From the NCBI GenBank assembly GCA_965153455.1, contig OZ234501.1, positions 7,192,001-7,256,000 on the forward strand: 64,000 nt of DNA, given 5' to 3'. A model generated the notes under the pieces. That model was not told where the DNA came from. It saw only the letters and a list, made by a program, of their open reading frames with translations, and did not search any database. Positions 22,713-34,300 of the stretch are shown one piece after another. The stretch comes from Sphagnum compactum. Lineage: Eukaryota; Bryophyta; Sphagnopsida; Sphagnales. The position numbers and the translations under genes were made by a program. How positions within the stretch are numbered: position 1 is the first letter of the stretch; each line of letters opens with the position of its first letter.

Positions 22713-24664
22713 ATGAAGATGTCCATTTTGAGTGTTGGCCGTGATTCCACTCCCCTAGTGCTTGGCGGCAAACGGACACGAGCAGCAGCTGAGGATGAAG
22801 CTTTCTTGGACAATTTTCACACACACAAGCGTTATCTCACTGAGGTGAGAGCCGTATCGTCACCTTCTTCTTTCTTTTTCCTACTCTTCTTAAGCTACTG
22901 TTTTTGTTCTCTCAAGGTTTTAGGGTTACAGTGGTAGTGCTGCAGCACACCTGATGGAAAAATCTTTGCAGAAACCTCCACAATGATCTTGTGTACATAC
23001 ATACATACATTCAGGTCATCCCCTCCCCTCACCCCCCAACACCCAGCTACCCATTCATCACCAGATGGATTTATATATCCATCTTGTCAGATCTGCAGAA
23101 GAAGAAGGCAGGTCGTCTTCTTGTTGGTCCTAACCCTAACAAGTTTGCTCTGCAGGTAATGGCATCAAGCTTGAATGGACTCAAGGTGGGAGAGGCAACA
23201 TCTAACAATAATAATAACCCCCATTCTTCCCCACCATTGCTGGATGCAGCAATGAATGTGATGACGTCCCCTGCCCACACAGAGACAGCAGCTCTATCGC
23301 GGTCCGCCTCCTCATTCCCAACTAGCCATGGGTATGTATGTATGTAGTACTGGTAGCCTCTTACCTCATTTCTTTCTCCTCATTCTTCACTTGTGCCATA
23401 GTTTGCAATTCCTTTTGGAGTCATTTTTTTCTAATCGACAGCTTTTCTTGTGTGGCACTTCTGCATCTTTGGAAACAATCTTAGTTTGCTGGGGAGCTAT
23501 TTAGTTTTTGTGGAGATTGCTCACTCTTGCAGCACAATCTCGACCTCACAATGTACATACAATGGATGCGATTGACCAGTGTCCTACACAGTGTTTCTGT
23601 TGGATTTTTTCTTCTCTGTTGTTTTTTGTTTGATTTTCTTCTGGTAGCATATGCTGCTTGTTGTTTTCTCCTTCATAGCTCTTAGGTTTTGAGATTTTAG
23701 GGTTAGCTCTTCTGTACTTTCCCTATATATATATATATATATATAATTTCCATTCTCTCTGGACTTGATGACAATTGGTTCTGTTGTGCTGTATATATTA
23801 TCCAGGGATGATACATCAACTCTGGACTCACCCATGTCTGATGATAGTGATGAGAGTGTGGGTTACCGCATGGGACGGGTATCTGAGGTTTCTCCCTTTA
23901 TGCCCATCTCAAGCACCAAGACAGTCTCCACCAGCACTGCTGCTGTGAGCCCAGTGTTGCCACGGCGCAATTCCACATCCATTTCTGGCTATTTGATGGG
24001 AGTTGCCTCTCAACAGCAAACTCCTCCACCTTACACTCCCTCACTCCCCTTCCCGTGCTCACAGCCACGGGTGAAAGATGCTGAAGGTCGCCTTCCACCA
24101 TCTCCCAGTGATCCCTGCCAATCAGCAGATTTGCGAAGGGCAGCTTTGATGCGGTCTTTGCAGATGCGGTCTCAATCACCCATCAAGCCAGTAACAACCA
24201 CCACTGCAATTGCATCACAAACGGATTCAGAGAAAGCAGCATCAGCACAAGTTTTAGAAGGGGTAGCTCAATTGCCTGAACAGACTGGTTGTAATAGCGA
24301 GGTTCTGGAGCGTTCAGGTTCTAGTCTCTTCCCATCTGTCACAACTCGAGCATCCACTCGCGTCCGGAGTTTGCTCCTGGATGAGCCAAATGTTGCAGAC
24401 ACAGTGGAAATATCAGGTACTGTAATTTTTGCTGCCACATCTTCTACAACACAAGAGCAAGAGATCATCAAAAAAGGTACTCAAGAAGCAAGATTTGAGA
24501 GCGTAATTGCGCAGCAGCAAAAAGGTGTGAGAGGCTGTTCCAAGCTTGCAAATGTAGCAGCAAGTGATGATGGGAACACATCTGACTCAGAGTCAAAACA
24601 ACCATCACGTCGGCCAAGTGCTGCTATTGCCAAAAAGTCATGTAAAAGGGCCAAGCGGCTTTGA
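22713..24664 (+). CDS. Uncharacterised plant protein, 388 residues, three exons
   Basis: Coding exons are 22713-22844, 23156-23331 and 23806-24664. Introns have GTGAGA, GTATGT donors and TGCAG, TCCAG acceptors, and all phases agree (132+176+859 nt = 389 codons). The start is the ATG giving MKMSILSVGRDSTPLVLGG. Conserved-looking motifs are FLDNFHTHKRYLTE joined across intron 1 to VMASSLNGLKVGEA, STLDSPMSDDSDES at the start of exon 3, and LRRAALMRSLQMRSQSP. The rest is Ser/Thr/Pro-rich and probably disordered, ending in a basic tail (SCKRAKRL) that could be a nuclear signal. I recall similar motif sets in unnamed plant proteins but no function. Function is unknown. The exon model is well supported by phase. 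Confidence 0.78.
23723..23746. repeat. TA dinucleotide microsatellite in intron 2
   Basis: About eleven TA units lie between exons 2 and 3 of the 22.7-kb gene. Confidence 0.9.
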
Positions 24665-25739
24665 TGATGGATGACTAAGAGATCTATCACCAGACGATGC
24701 CAATTTTGGACAAGTGTAAACTGGCCTAGACTGCAGTGGTGCTGAACACTCTTCACACCATCATGATGACATGTCTTTTGCATCACTTGGAGCCTGTGGG
24801 TGTCTGACTCGGACCCTCTTACCCCTAACCCTAAAAGTCTGCTCTTTACTTCCCAACTTTGAGGTAGACTCTTGACCACTTTTTCTAACACAATTTAAGC
24901 TCACTGTACATTAGGATCAGAATTTTGTTGAGCTTGTTTCTGTGCTGAGAAAGACACAAGATGTTTTAAAACATTTTTAATAGTAAAGTCATCCCATTTG
25001 CTGCAGTCATTTGCCAGGCAAACACCCTTATCTTTGGCTCTTATTCTACATTTTTTGCATGTAGGTCTTTCTTTCCCCTGCCTTTTGAGTTTTGGTCTTG
25101 ATTTTTTTGTTCTTTTTACATTATGTTTTAGCAATAATTGAAGGCAAGGTTTATTTTTCCTGGTGAAAATAGCTTCCGTTTTTTTAGCTTCCTTTCATTT
25201 CTTTCCTTTTTTAGATTTTACTTCCATTTCTTTCTTTTCTCCTTTGATTTCCCCCTCAAATCAATTCATAATCTCTAAGTACATTGTATTATTAAATAGT
25301 GGGGAAAACTATTCCATACACAATTGTATCATATATACTTGTTATCAAATATAATCAACATATTGGAGTTTTACAATATTGGTAGCGGATGAGACTTTAA
25401 AATGCAAAAGTAATGGCATTCTATACCAGACCAAAAATTGCAATTTGGAATTGCCGTAACTTCAAATTTGGCTATGAGATTGTTAACCAAGTTTTGCTCA
25501 ACAAGTAGTTGGAACATCATTGATCCATTAACAAAATAACACAACTCTAACATCACTTATGTCAAGGCCCTTTAGGTTTTATTTATTGAATTTTGTGATG
25601 TAGCCAAACAAGCAATCATCCACAAGAAGATTGAGTCAACTTAATAAGCTTTTAGGCAATTCCAAAATGAATCTTATCTATAAAAAAATGTAACTGCATA
25701 CATTCATTCTACAACAAACATACAATGGTTATAGGTTAC
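24665..25739. other. 3' flank of the 388-residue gene and intergenic DNA
   Basis: It likely includes the 3' UTR. After about 25150 it becomes T-rich and featureless. No further gene is seen. Confidence 0.4.
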
Positions 25740-25742
25740 TAA

Positions 25743-26663
25743 GGGCAACTTTAGACAAGGGTCTAGGCACCAAAAGCCTAGGGACCAATTTGAATCAAAT
25801 TGAACCTTGACTTGAACCCTTCTTCACATTTTTAAAAAAAACTCTTTTTTCTATGGTACAATGAGTGTCTAAAGGCTTCGGGTCCAATTCGAGGGTCCAA
25901 TATAAAAAAGGCGTGATTGACATGTGAGAGGATTATGTTAACCTTTGGTCTTTTCTTTTTTCCTTTTTATTTTCACTAGTTTTTTAAAAAATTCTATTTA
26001 TTCTCTTCTTTTTTATTCATACTATAAACAACGGATCTTCTTTCTAATTTTTTCACCTTTTTCATTTTCGTCTTTCACCATAATCAACTTTTTCTTTGGT
26101 GTTTTTTTTTTTGAATGAAAATTGGTTTAAGGATTTCTTGTAAATCCAAATCCCCTTTCACTTTTGAAAATTGACGCTTCAACCTTTCATCTTCTACCCC
26201 ACCTTTCAATTCAGCTTCATTTTGTGCACTTGGAAAGATTAAAAAGGCATTCCTTCTAGCAACCACCTTGTGAGGATCCATAAAACCAACCATGTCAACT
26301 CTAGAATTGGTCAAAACTGGAGGAGATGGTGTGCTCCCAATAATGTCCTCAATCCATAGCACATCTTCCATTTTCACAACATTTGAACAACAAGGGTAAA
26401 AGAAAACCGTTGAAATGAGCAACCTTGGACCTTAGTTTACACCTTGATTCTCCAAACCATGAGCTCTCCTTTTAGCTCTTTTTTTGGTCCGCACAAATTG
26501 GTTTTTCCTCCAAAATGATGCCATGTAAGTTAAATCACAATTTGATTTGTTTTGGTCTCGGACATTTGTCTAAAGGCTTTGGGACCAATTTAAAATTCTT
26601 GACGTAATAGGAATGTTCCATTTCATTGGACGTTGCTCCTTGGACCCTTGTCTAAAGCAACCT
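25743..26663. mobile_element. Non-autonomous PIF/Harbinger-like element, 921 bp
   Basis: The left end is GGGCAACTTTAGACAAGGGT. The right end, read inward, is AGGTTGCTTTAGACAAGGGT (16 of 20 identical). TAA flanks both sides (25740-25742, 26664-26666). A sub-terminal motif GTCTAAAGGCTT with GGG and CCAATT recurs inside near 25867 and 26571. The only sizeable frame is 26084-26422 on the minus strand (112 codons), with no transposase signature. Confidence 0.75.
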
Positions 26664-26666
26664 TAA

Positions 26667-28440
26667 TTGTGCAATTATATATTGCATCCAACTTTACAAC
26701 AAGAGAACTCTTTCATTCTACTTTTTCACTTAAGAAAAAATTTACTTAAATGCACATGATTGTTTAAGTAGTTATTTGTGATTTGAGCAACAGCTCACAT
26801 TATCTCAAGTTTGGTCCGTTTTGCAATGGTATTAGTAAGAAAGAATGCGAAATTTTTTGCAATGTTAAAACTTTGAGTAGGGCATTGTTGTTGCAATTGT
26901 CCTTCAAGGGGTCAATAGCCTCTCTACTTCCATGGTAAGAAAATTGAACCATGGCTTTGAATTGGACAATTTTGATTTCTATTGTTCAAAGGAAAACATG
27001 GAGAGGAAACAAGGGTTTGTTATCCTAACATTAATGTGTAATGAAATTGTATGCTGGCAAAATGTATGACATTGCTAACAAGTTGGTGCTACTTATGAAG
27101 CCTGATATTCATCACTTCCCATTAACCTAGTGTTTGTGGTTCTAGTGGAATGGGACCAGATGGCACTACAACAGATCCTAAATCCTTTTGCATGTCTTTT
27201 CCGATTGAAATTTCAACGAAAAGAGACACCAAACGCATTTGGTGTCAATCAACAAAAAATCAATAAATAATATAGCAAGTAATTGCCAATCAATCAATCA
27301 TCGTAATCTGATTGAAATGAATCATGTGTTTATTTTGATTAATTTTTTTCATGTACATTTTGACTAATGTGTTAGTTTCTATGGAAAAAATAAATAATGA
27401 ATCTATAAAAAAAATTAACAATTATGTCAAAATTGTCAATGGGTCATCACAATGCATGGATGTTCATTATCAATCATTCAAATCATAAATATTATTCCTT
27501 GCTCTCAACTAGACAATAGTTTGTTTTTCAAATTGTCAAACATGGAATCGAACTCATGAATCATTATGGGCTTATATTAGGTGACTAAATTTAATCATGC
27601 AATCATAGGATGTTAGTAGTGAAATTTGAACCTTCACCTCCGTAGCCATAAAACAAATCCTTAACCATTCGACCACTATTTCATGTTGTAACAAAACTTG
27701 TAATTGCACCAACATAAGCACATGAATTTTTAATTTTTTTCCATTACCATGATTATATAATTATCTAAATTAATTACATAATTATAGTCAATATACATGT
27801 GATAAATTAGATCTATCATAATCTACTATACTAGGCTATGTATATAGTAGCATTATATCTTCAATACTTGTCATACTAACTTAAATTGATATATTGGGTA
27901 TACTAACTTAGGTATGTACTAGTTGAAACCAATATTTTTATAACTTCTATCCATTTTATTCACCATTAACTACATGTTAGTTGGACATACAATCGTATAG
28001 CCCAAAAATCATATGAGGGTGTTTGTATGGTTTGGTGTATAGTAAAAAATTGTAACATTTTGATAGTTTTCACTACATTCAAAATTTGATGGGGTATATT
28101 AAGTAAATGGTGAAACTTTAATGATGAAGATGTTTAATCCGTGGTGGTTCACATCTTCATCTATCATCATGCTCAAAAGTCACTACAAAAAAATTAATAC
28201 GATTGTTTTTTGGAATACATTTCCAACACACAAAATCTTGTAACAACAAGACAATGTGAATCTTTTTGGAAAAATCTTAGTTAAATTTTGAATTTCAAGT
28301 TTATTTCAAAGTGTACATTAATTCATGTAAATATTGCCTCTTTACAAATTCAAAATTTGTTGTGTTAATCAGGCAAAAAATATGAAACATTAACAATAAA
28401 CATAACATTTGTTTAAATATGGAATATTTACATATGAATA
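26667..28440. other. AT-rich intergenic DNA
   Basis: No gene recognised. It contains the tRNA-like segment at 27614-27680. Confidence 0.35.
27614..27680 (-). repeat. tRNA-derived SINE-like segment
   Basis: On the minus strand it reads AGTGGTCGAATGGTTAAGG (A-box-like), then GGAGGTGAAGGTTCAAATTT (B-box-like). It shares the TGGTTAAGGA(C/T)TTG core and GAGGTGA..GTTCAAAT with 10568-10635. No poly-A tail or duplication was identified. Confidence 0.55.
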
Positions 28441-28745
28441 TTTCATATTGCATTTTATATTATTTTCACCCTGCAATACCCACATCAACCTCCCAATTTT
28501 TTCATTGGTTTTGTTGGCTTGCAACCATGCCATAGTTGCATCTATAATTGTTAAATTGCATTGTTTAATGTTGTCGCCTTTCTATACCCACATTGGGTTT
28601 CCAAAATTTTCATTAGTTTTTTTTGTCAACTATGTAATACCCACATCCATAATCATTAAACTGCATTTTACAACATTGCCACTTCACATACCCACATTGC
28701 ATTTCCAAATTTTTCATTGGTTTTTTTGGTTGACTATGTAATAAT
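28440..28745. repeat. Three-unit tandem repeat, about 107 bp
   Basis: Successive units carry TACCCACAT..., CCAAATTTTTCATTGGTTTT, then AT(A/C)ATTATTAAA-like segments, with the TTTTCATTRGTTTT motif near 28497, 28607 and 28711. The open frame 28409-28741 arises because the unit lacks stops in that frame. It is not taken as a gene. Confidence 0.75.
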
Positions 28746-29279
28746 TACATATGGGTCCTTAAATGTCCACTATTTTATTAACCAATTATGTAATATCTAT
28801 ATACCTACATGTTTTCCCAATTCAAAATTTACTTATATGTGAATATTGCATTTGTCATGTTTGACATGTGGTTTTGGCATAAAATCAATGTAGCCATTGC
28901 ATTTTGAGGTCAAAGGTCCACCTAAGGTAAGCTTGGACCAACAAATGTTAGTTTTGGCATGACCCTTGATGTGAGTACTACATACTGGGTAATTAATACA
29001 ACTTACAATAACTTGTTGGCTATCTAATTCATATTTGTTTTAGATGTGGGTATTACATATTGGATAATTATTACAATTTATTAATGGTGGTTGAAGGTAT
29101 TGACATTGTGATTTAAGGTGGGTTAATGAAATTTATCCATTTAAAAAAGGTATGCAAAATAGTTTCAAAAGTGTGTTGACGTCGAAACCAATTCAACCTT
29201 AAACACATTAATTTTGCCAAAACTTTCATTAATGATAATCATCACCTTTCGTAGTACCTTTAAAATTTTCTTCTGTGTG
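28746..29279. other. AT-rich intergenic DNA
   Basis: No feature recognised. Confidence 0.35.
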
Positions 29280-29990
29280 AGTGATACCAAAAAGGTAATG
29301 ATTTAACCAAGAAGTCAAATTTTTTTTTGTTGGAATATAAAAGTTTAGCCAAAAGGTGGAAGTTTAACCAAAAGAAGATATTAATTTTGTTGAAACATAG
29401 AGGTTTAATTAAGAAAAGATATTGGCTTTGTCAAAAAGTGAAGATTTAACCAAAAAGTAAAAGGGTTTTACTGAGAGGTGGAAATCCAAAAATAAATAAA
29501 TTGTTGAAAGATAAGGGTTTGGCCATGAAAATGTAAAAGTTTTGTCGAAAGGTAGTGATTTAGCTAATAAGTAAAAAAGTTTTGTCAAAAGGTAAAAGTT
29601 TTAGCCAAAAAAATATTGATTTTGCCAAAAGGTAGAAGTTTAGCCAAGAAATAAAAAACTTTTGTGAAGATGTGAAAGTTTAGTCAAGTAAAGATATTCG
29701 TTTTGTCAAAATGTAACGGTTTAACTAATAAATAAAAAGCTTTTGTTGAAAGGTAAGAAGTTTAATTAAGAAACGTTATTGATTTTGTCAAGAGGTAGAG
29801 AAAACATAAAGGTTTCACAAAAAATAAAAATAAAATAAATAAAATAAAATAAAATAACCAATAAATAAAGGTTTAACCATAAAAAAATAAAAAAGTTTTG
29901 CCAAAACGCAAGGGTTTAATCAAGAAGAGATAAACCTTTTGGCCTAAAGGATAAAAGTTTAGTCAATGAAAAAATAGAAGGTAGATAGGT
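29280..29990. repeat. AAGGTNNAAGTTTAGCCAAGAAA minisatellite
   Basis: About 700 bp of degenerate units of roughly 35-45 bp, alternating AAAAGGTAGAAGTTTAGCC with AAGAAATAAAAACTTTTGTC-like pieces. It ends about 200 bp before the promoter elements of the ATP synthase subunit gene. Confidence 0.8.
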
Positions 29991-30188
29991 AGGTAGGAAG
30001 GGGGTCAGTTGTTAGTCGGCATATAAGGACAAATTGTAGGTTAGTAGGGTAGCTAGGTCCGTAGGGTAAGTAGGTGGGAAGGCAATATGAAGGTCAGGGA
30101 TGAGAAAAAAACAGCCCCCCAAAAAAAAAACCCATTGGTCAGAAACCAAAAAGAGTTGTTGACAGATGAAATCTGGATGAAAAAATGA

Positions 30189-30365
30189 AGCCCATCCAAT
30201 GGACAGAACGGCCAACTGGTGCATTGGTGGGTGCTGGTTCAGTCTCTAGCCATGTTTTGGCACCTTCCCTCTCCGGACGACTTCACTAGTGACCGACGGG
30301 ATCCAGACGCCAGACGGGCGGAAGGAAATATAAAGCTCCACAAACACAAGATTCCCAAACCCTAA
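30189..30365 (+). promoter_or_regulatory. Promoter of the ATP synthase subunit e gene
   Basis: AGCCCA (30189-30194) is the complement of a site II core (TGGGCT). CCAAT follows at 30196-30200, TATAAA at 30329-30334 and a telo-box AAACCCTAA at 30357-30365. The telo-box and site II pairing is known from plant nuclear genes for mitochondrial and ribosomal proteins. The spacing from TATA to the ATG at 30464 leaves about 100 nt of leader. Confidence 0.55.
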
Positions 30366-30463
30366 ACGGCGTTTCTCACAGACTTTCCTCTGTCTGCTTG
30401 CTGTGGCATCCCAGCGTATCCCCAAGACTTATACGCATACAAGCACTCACGCACGGGAACACA

Positions 30464-31388
30464 ATGGTAGCAGCGGCGGGGCCTTACTCCGGCTCTAGCA
30501 CATTAGCCCTGGTACATTTCCCTTTCTCCTTCTCTCTTTTCCTTTGTTTCTGTGAACCATTCCTCTATCGTTTCTGTGTTTGACCTACCATCATCCATTT
30601 GGGCTGTCTCTTGCAATTTTTTATTTTTTTCTGGTGTTTTGTTTGGGTTTTTGTCCGGCATCTTCAACAGAAGATCTCTCTGCAACTGGCGGCACATTTT
30701 TTTTCTGGTCTTTTGTTTGGTTTTGTTCGGTATCTATGTTCAGCAGTGGATCTCTGTGGCAAACGGCGACACATTCTCAGTGGTCCTCATAAACCTTGGT
30801 CAGATGGTCCATAGCAGGCAGTTTTCGATGCAATTTTGTGCACCTATGGTGCGCTCGCTCTGTTACAGAAGTACACTCGGGCAATAGGTTGACTACAAGC
30901 TGCTCACACTGAACAAGCATGTCATAGTTTTCCTAGCAACCGGTTTCTTTCAGTGGCGTTGAGGATGTCAATGTCATAATAAGGATGTTGAACACACCCT
31001 TCTTGTGGATGTTGATTCAGGTGGCACGGATATCAGCTGTTTCAATTGGGGTGGTTTATGGAAGTATGAAACTTGCATATCTTAAGGTATGTGAAAAGCA
31101 CATGCGCTCCTTGATTTAGGTTAACATTCCAGTGGGTGTTATACTCGTTGTGTTGCGGTTCTTTAGTATTACTGCGGGGTATTGTCGAATGGCTTACAAA
31201 TTGTCATTTTGTTTGCGTGTTCGTCTCGGGAGTTTCTGCTTTGAGTAATGTAATTTACTTTGTGTTAATACTGCCACTGCTACTGGTTCATTATTATGAA
31301 TAAATCAAGTTTTTTTTGCATATGAGGCAGAGACTTGAATTGGATGTGGGTTGTGCAGGCAAGTGCGCCAAAGCCATCCAAACATTGA
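30464..31388 (+). CDS. Mitochondrial F1Fo ATP synthase subunit e, 47 residues, three exons
   Basis: Exons are 30464-30511, 31021-31086 and 31359-31388. Each junction falls between codons, with GTACAT and GTATGT donors and TTCAG and TGCAG acceptors. Exon 1 encodes MVAAAGPYSGSSTLAL, matching the N-terminal GPYSGxSTLAL signature of plant subunit e proteins. Exon 2 encodes VARISAVSIGVVYGSMKLAY plus LK, a single membrane helix containing GxxxG (G26, G30). In the family this motif drives F1Fo dimer contacts in the inner mitochondrial membrane, with subunit g. Exon 3 adds ASAPKPSKH and a stop. The tail is shorter than in the ~50-residue angiosperm proteins I recall and lacks their Lys/Ala-rich end, so exon 3 is the least certain part. 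Confidence 0.87.
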
Positions 31389-34300
31389 CATGGTTGGGGG
31401 TGGTGGATAGTATTTGCCCTGTAGTGACTGGGAGCATTAGCCACCATGTAGCCTTCAAGGCATGTTGCTTGAATCTTGTGGTTCAGTTATGATGGGTGGA
31501 GCTGATAAGGGTTGCATGTATTTTGAATATCAAGTGGGAAGGCTTGGCCTACAATTCTTTAGTCACCCTTGGTGACTAGTTTGGCATCTGTGGACAAGAT
31601 GGAGGGACTTGTTAGCATGTGCAGGGTTTTTGATCAGAGGTTTCAAGTTTGTCTTCACCCTGCTACTGTTCTTATTCTTCTGGAGTTTTGGCTCTTTTAA
31701 TAAAGCTTTTCAAGTTTTCATTGGTTACCAATTTGGCTGCTGCCACTGTGTATTCATCCTTATGAGCCAGTGTTACTATTTGTTGGCTAAGCCAATCTGG
31801 CCACAAGCATTTGTTGGTACATTCTATTGAGGCTGGTGAGTTCTGTGGTTACTTGGATACTTGCATTATCTTCCTTGGGAGGGTCTGTTGAGGGTTTGCT
31901 TATGTCCGCAATGTCAGAATTAGTGAGGAAGTGTCCTGTCTCAGTCTGACAGGACCACACAGACTCTATGTTGCCAGCAATCAAAGCCATATTCATCATA
32001 TTGCGTTATTGGAGACAGGATCAGAAATTTGGACAATGTCACAGATGAGGATTGTGTTGGACCAATTGTTTCCATGGATTTGCTGTTAGTGGAAGTATCT
32101 CCACTCAGAGATAATCGCAATGATGGCAATTTTCAGGCAGATAAAATCATTGCATTGGGTAATGGATTAGGTACTGTTACTGTACTAGGGTTAGTGAGAA
32201 TGGGAGCTCGACCTCAGATACAGTGTCACTCCACTTGACTGGCAGATCATAAGTGACAGCTTCTTGGAGTCTTTTTCTGCAAGTCTTTTGGCAGGAGGTT
32301 CTCTCTTTTGTCTCATGATTTTTCAGCTCTAGATTGACAGCTACTGTAATTCTTAGGGCAATTACATTGTCAAATATCCAGAACTTGGAACCACTTATGT
32401 TGATGTAGGATGTCCAAAAGTATTGATGCTTGTTTCTGCAAGCACAGCTTGGGCCACACCAAATCTTACAACAGGAGAATCTTCCCTGCAATCACCAATA
32501 TCAGGATAAGCAGCCCCTATCATAGGTGTGAGGATCACTTCTGGACACTTCATGGGCCTGTGTTCTACACTGGTCTCTGACTGAGTATCTCATCTGTTGG
32601 ATCTGCACAGTAATGTAGATTGGAAGTTTAGTGCATTGTAATGAATATTAGTTTCTCACATTGTAATGTACATTATTTGAAGGAGATATGTCCTTTGATT
32701 CTCCTTGCTAGAGTTGTAAAATGGCTGGACGACAGAGGATCTGGGGTTCAAATGTCTGGCCCTTATCTAGCTGTGACTACATAGTTTATATCAGATCGTG
32801 CATCTCACTGTGTATGGTCCATGTCTTGGAACAGATTTGTGTTCACAATGACTCCAAGAGGGATCCTGTGCAAGTTGCAAACAAATGAGAGCTTGGCAGA
32901 GGGCCAGGTCCTCAAAAGGCATGCAGTTCTGGTAGCAGTTTGTAAATCTTGACTCCACGCCCACATTGTATGCTGGGATGGATGCTCCTCACAGCACATA
33001 GCTGAAACCCATAGCCAGCTTTCTTTAACATATGTTCACATAAAATTTCACAGCTATTGCAAATGTTGTAGTTCACATTGCGTGCTAGGATATAGGCCCT
33101 TGTTAAGATATTGCAGAAATTGGGCAGGCAATTTCTACACCTTGTATAATTTGAGTACACCCTTAGTTCCATGAACTGGACCCCACATCCCAGGCTTTGC
33201 ATCTTACTTAAGATACGATTCTTGAAATCCTGTCAGAGGCATGCATAGTTGGTAAGGGACCCATTTTCTCCTTATTTTTCACACACTGTACAAAACATAT
33301 CAATAGCATTAAAAAGAACGAAAAATTGTAGTATGAACTTCAATATAATGTGCATAAATGGTTCTGCGGAGCAACCTGGGAGCCCTAGTTTGTGTAGTGG
33401 TTAATTATGTTCCATTCTAGCATGGGAGAAACAAAATATTTGTTGTCATATCTAGCTTAGCACTGTATTTCCCTCAATAATCCTTCCTAAACCTGCATAT
33501 CTGTTGAACTTGTATTTCAAGCAGATTGTTATGTACTTATCTACACCCACCATCAGCTGCTAATGAAGTCACTGGGTAGTAGTCATGCCAGCTTGTCACT
33601 GCGATTTATGATGAAGATACTCCCAGATGCTTTCTCTTAGTTTCCTCTCAACATTTCCATTCGCATTTGAAACATTTGTTTGTGGCATTGGGTACTATTT
33701 CACAAGAAACATCCAATTTCTTCTTCCTGGCCAATTGATGTCAAACACGTTGTTGAGTTTGAATGGCTAATAGGTAATAATTCCCTTTCATTTTCAGTTG
33801 CAGGAGGAGCAGTTGCAACGAACTTTAGATGGAGTTTATATGAACAATTCAAAAAACTGCCACGATGCTCACTTTTTTCTCTCACAACTTCATGAGCAAT
33901 CATAATGCTTAACAATCTTCACATTGCAAAGGTAGTTGTACTTCTTCTGCAGTTCTAGCACAACAAATTCAAACTATCAGTTGGAGGAAATTCTACTTCC
34001 GCCACAACACCAAAATTCACTTGGCTTTTCTCTTGGTGCATTTCATCATGCAACTTCCTTGTTGCTGTGGGGGAAAAAAAAACGGAGGTTGGGATTTCAA
34101 GCCAAAAGTTGTATCCTTTGATTTCAACAGTTACTCAATCGTTCCAAGCTACCATCTTTGAAGTTGGCTTGTAGTTTGAAGAGCTGCAAGAAGCAACTGA
34201 CTTAAAATTTTGTTTTCTTGAATCTGCAGGGTGCCAAATCTGTTGCCAAAATTGGTTTTTTGAGCTGTTGAAAATGGGTCCCCAAAAACAAAGCATGAAA

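Noticed and set aside
28409-28741. 110-codon repetitive protein
   Set aside because: The repeat in the protein simply follows the 107-bp DNA repeat. There is no homology signal.
32715-32775. tRNA-like fragment (GGGGTTCAAATGTCTGG)
   Set aside because: A single B-box-like motif without a convincing A box or any sibling copy in the window.
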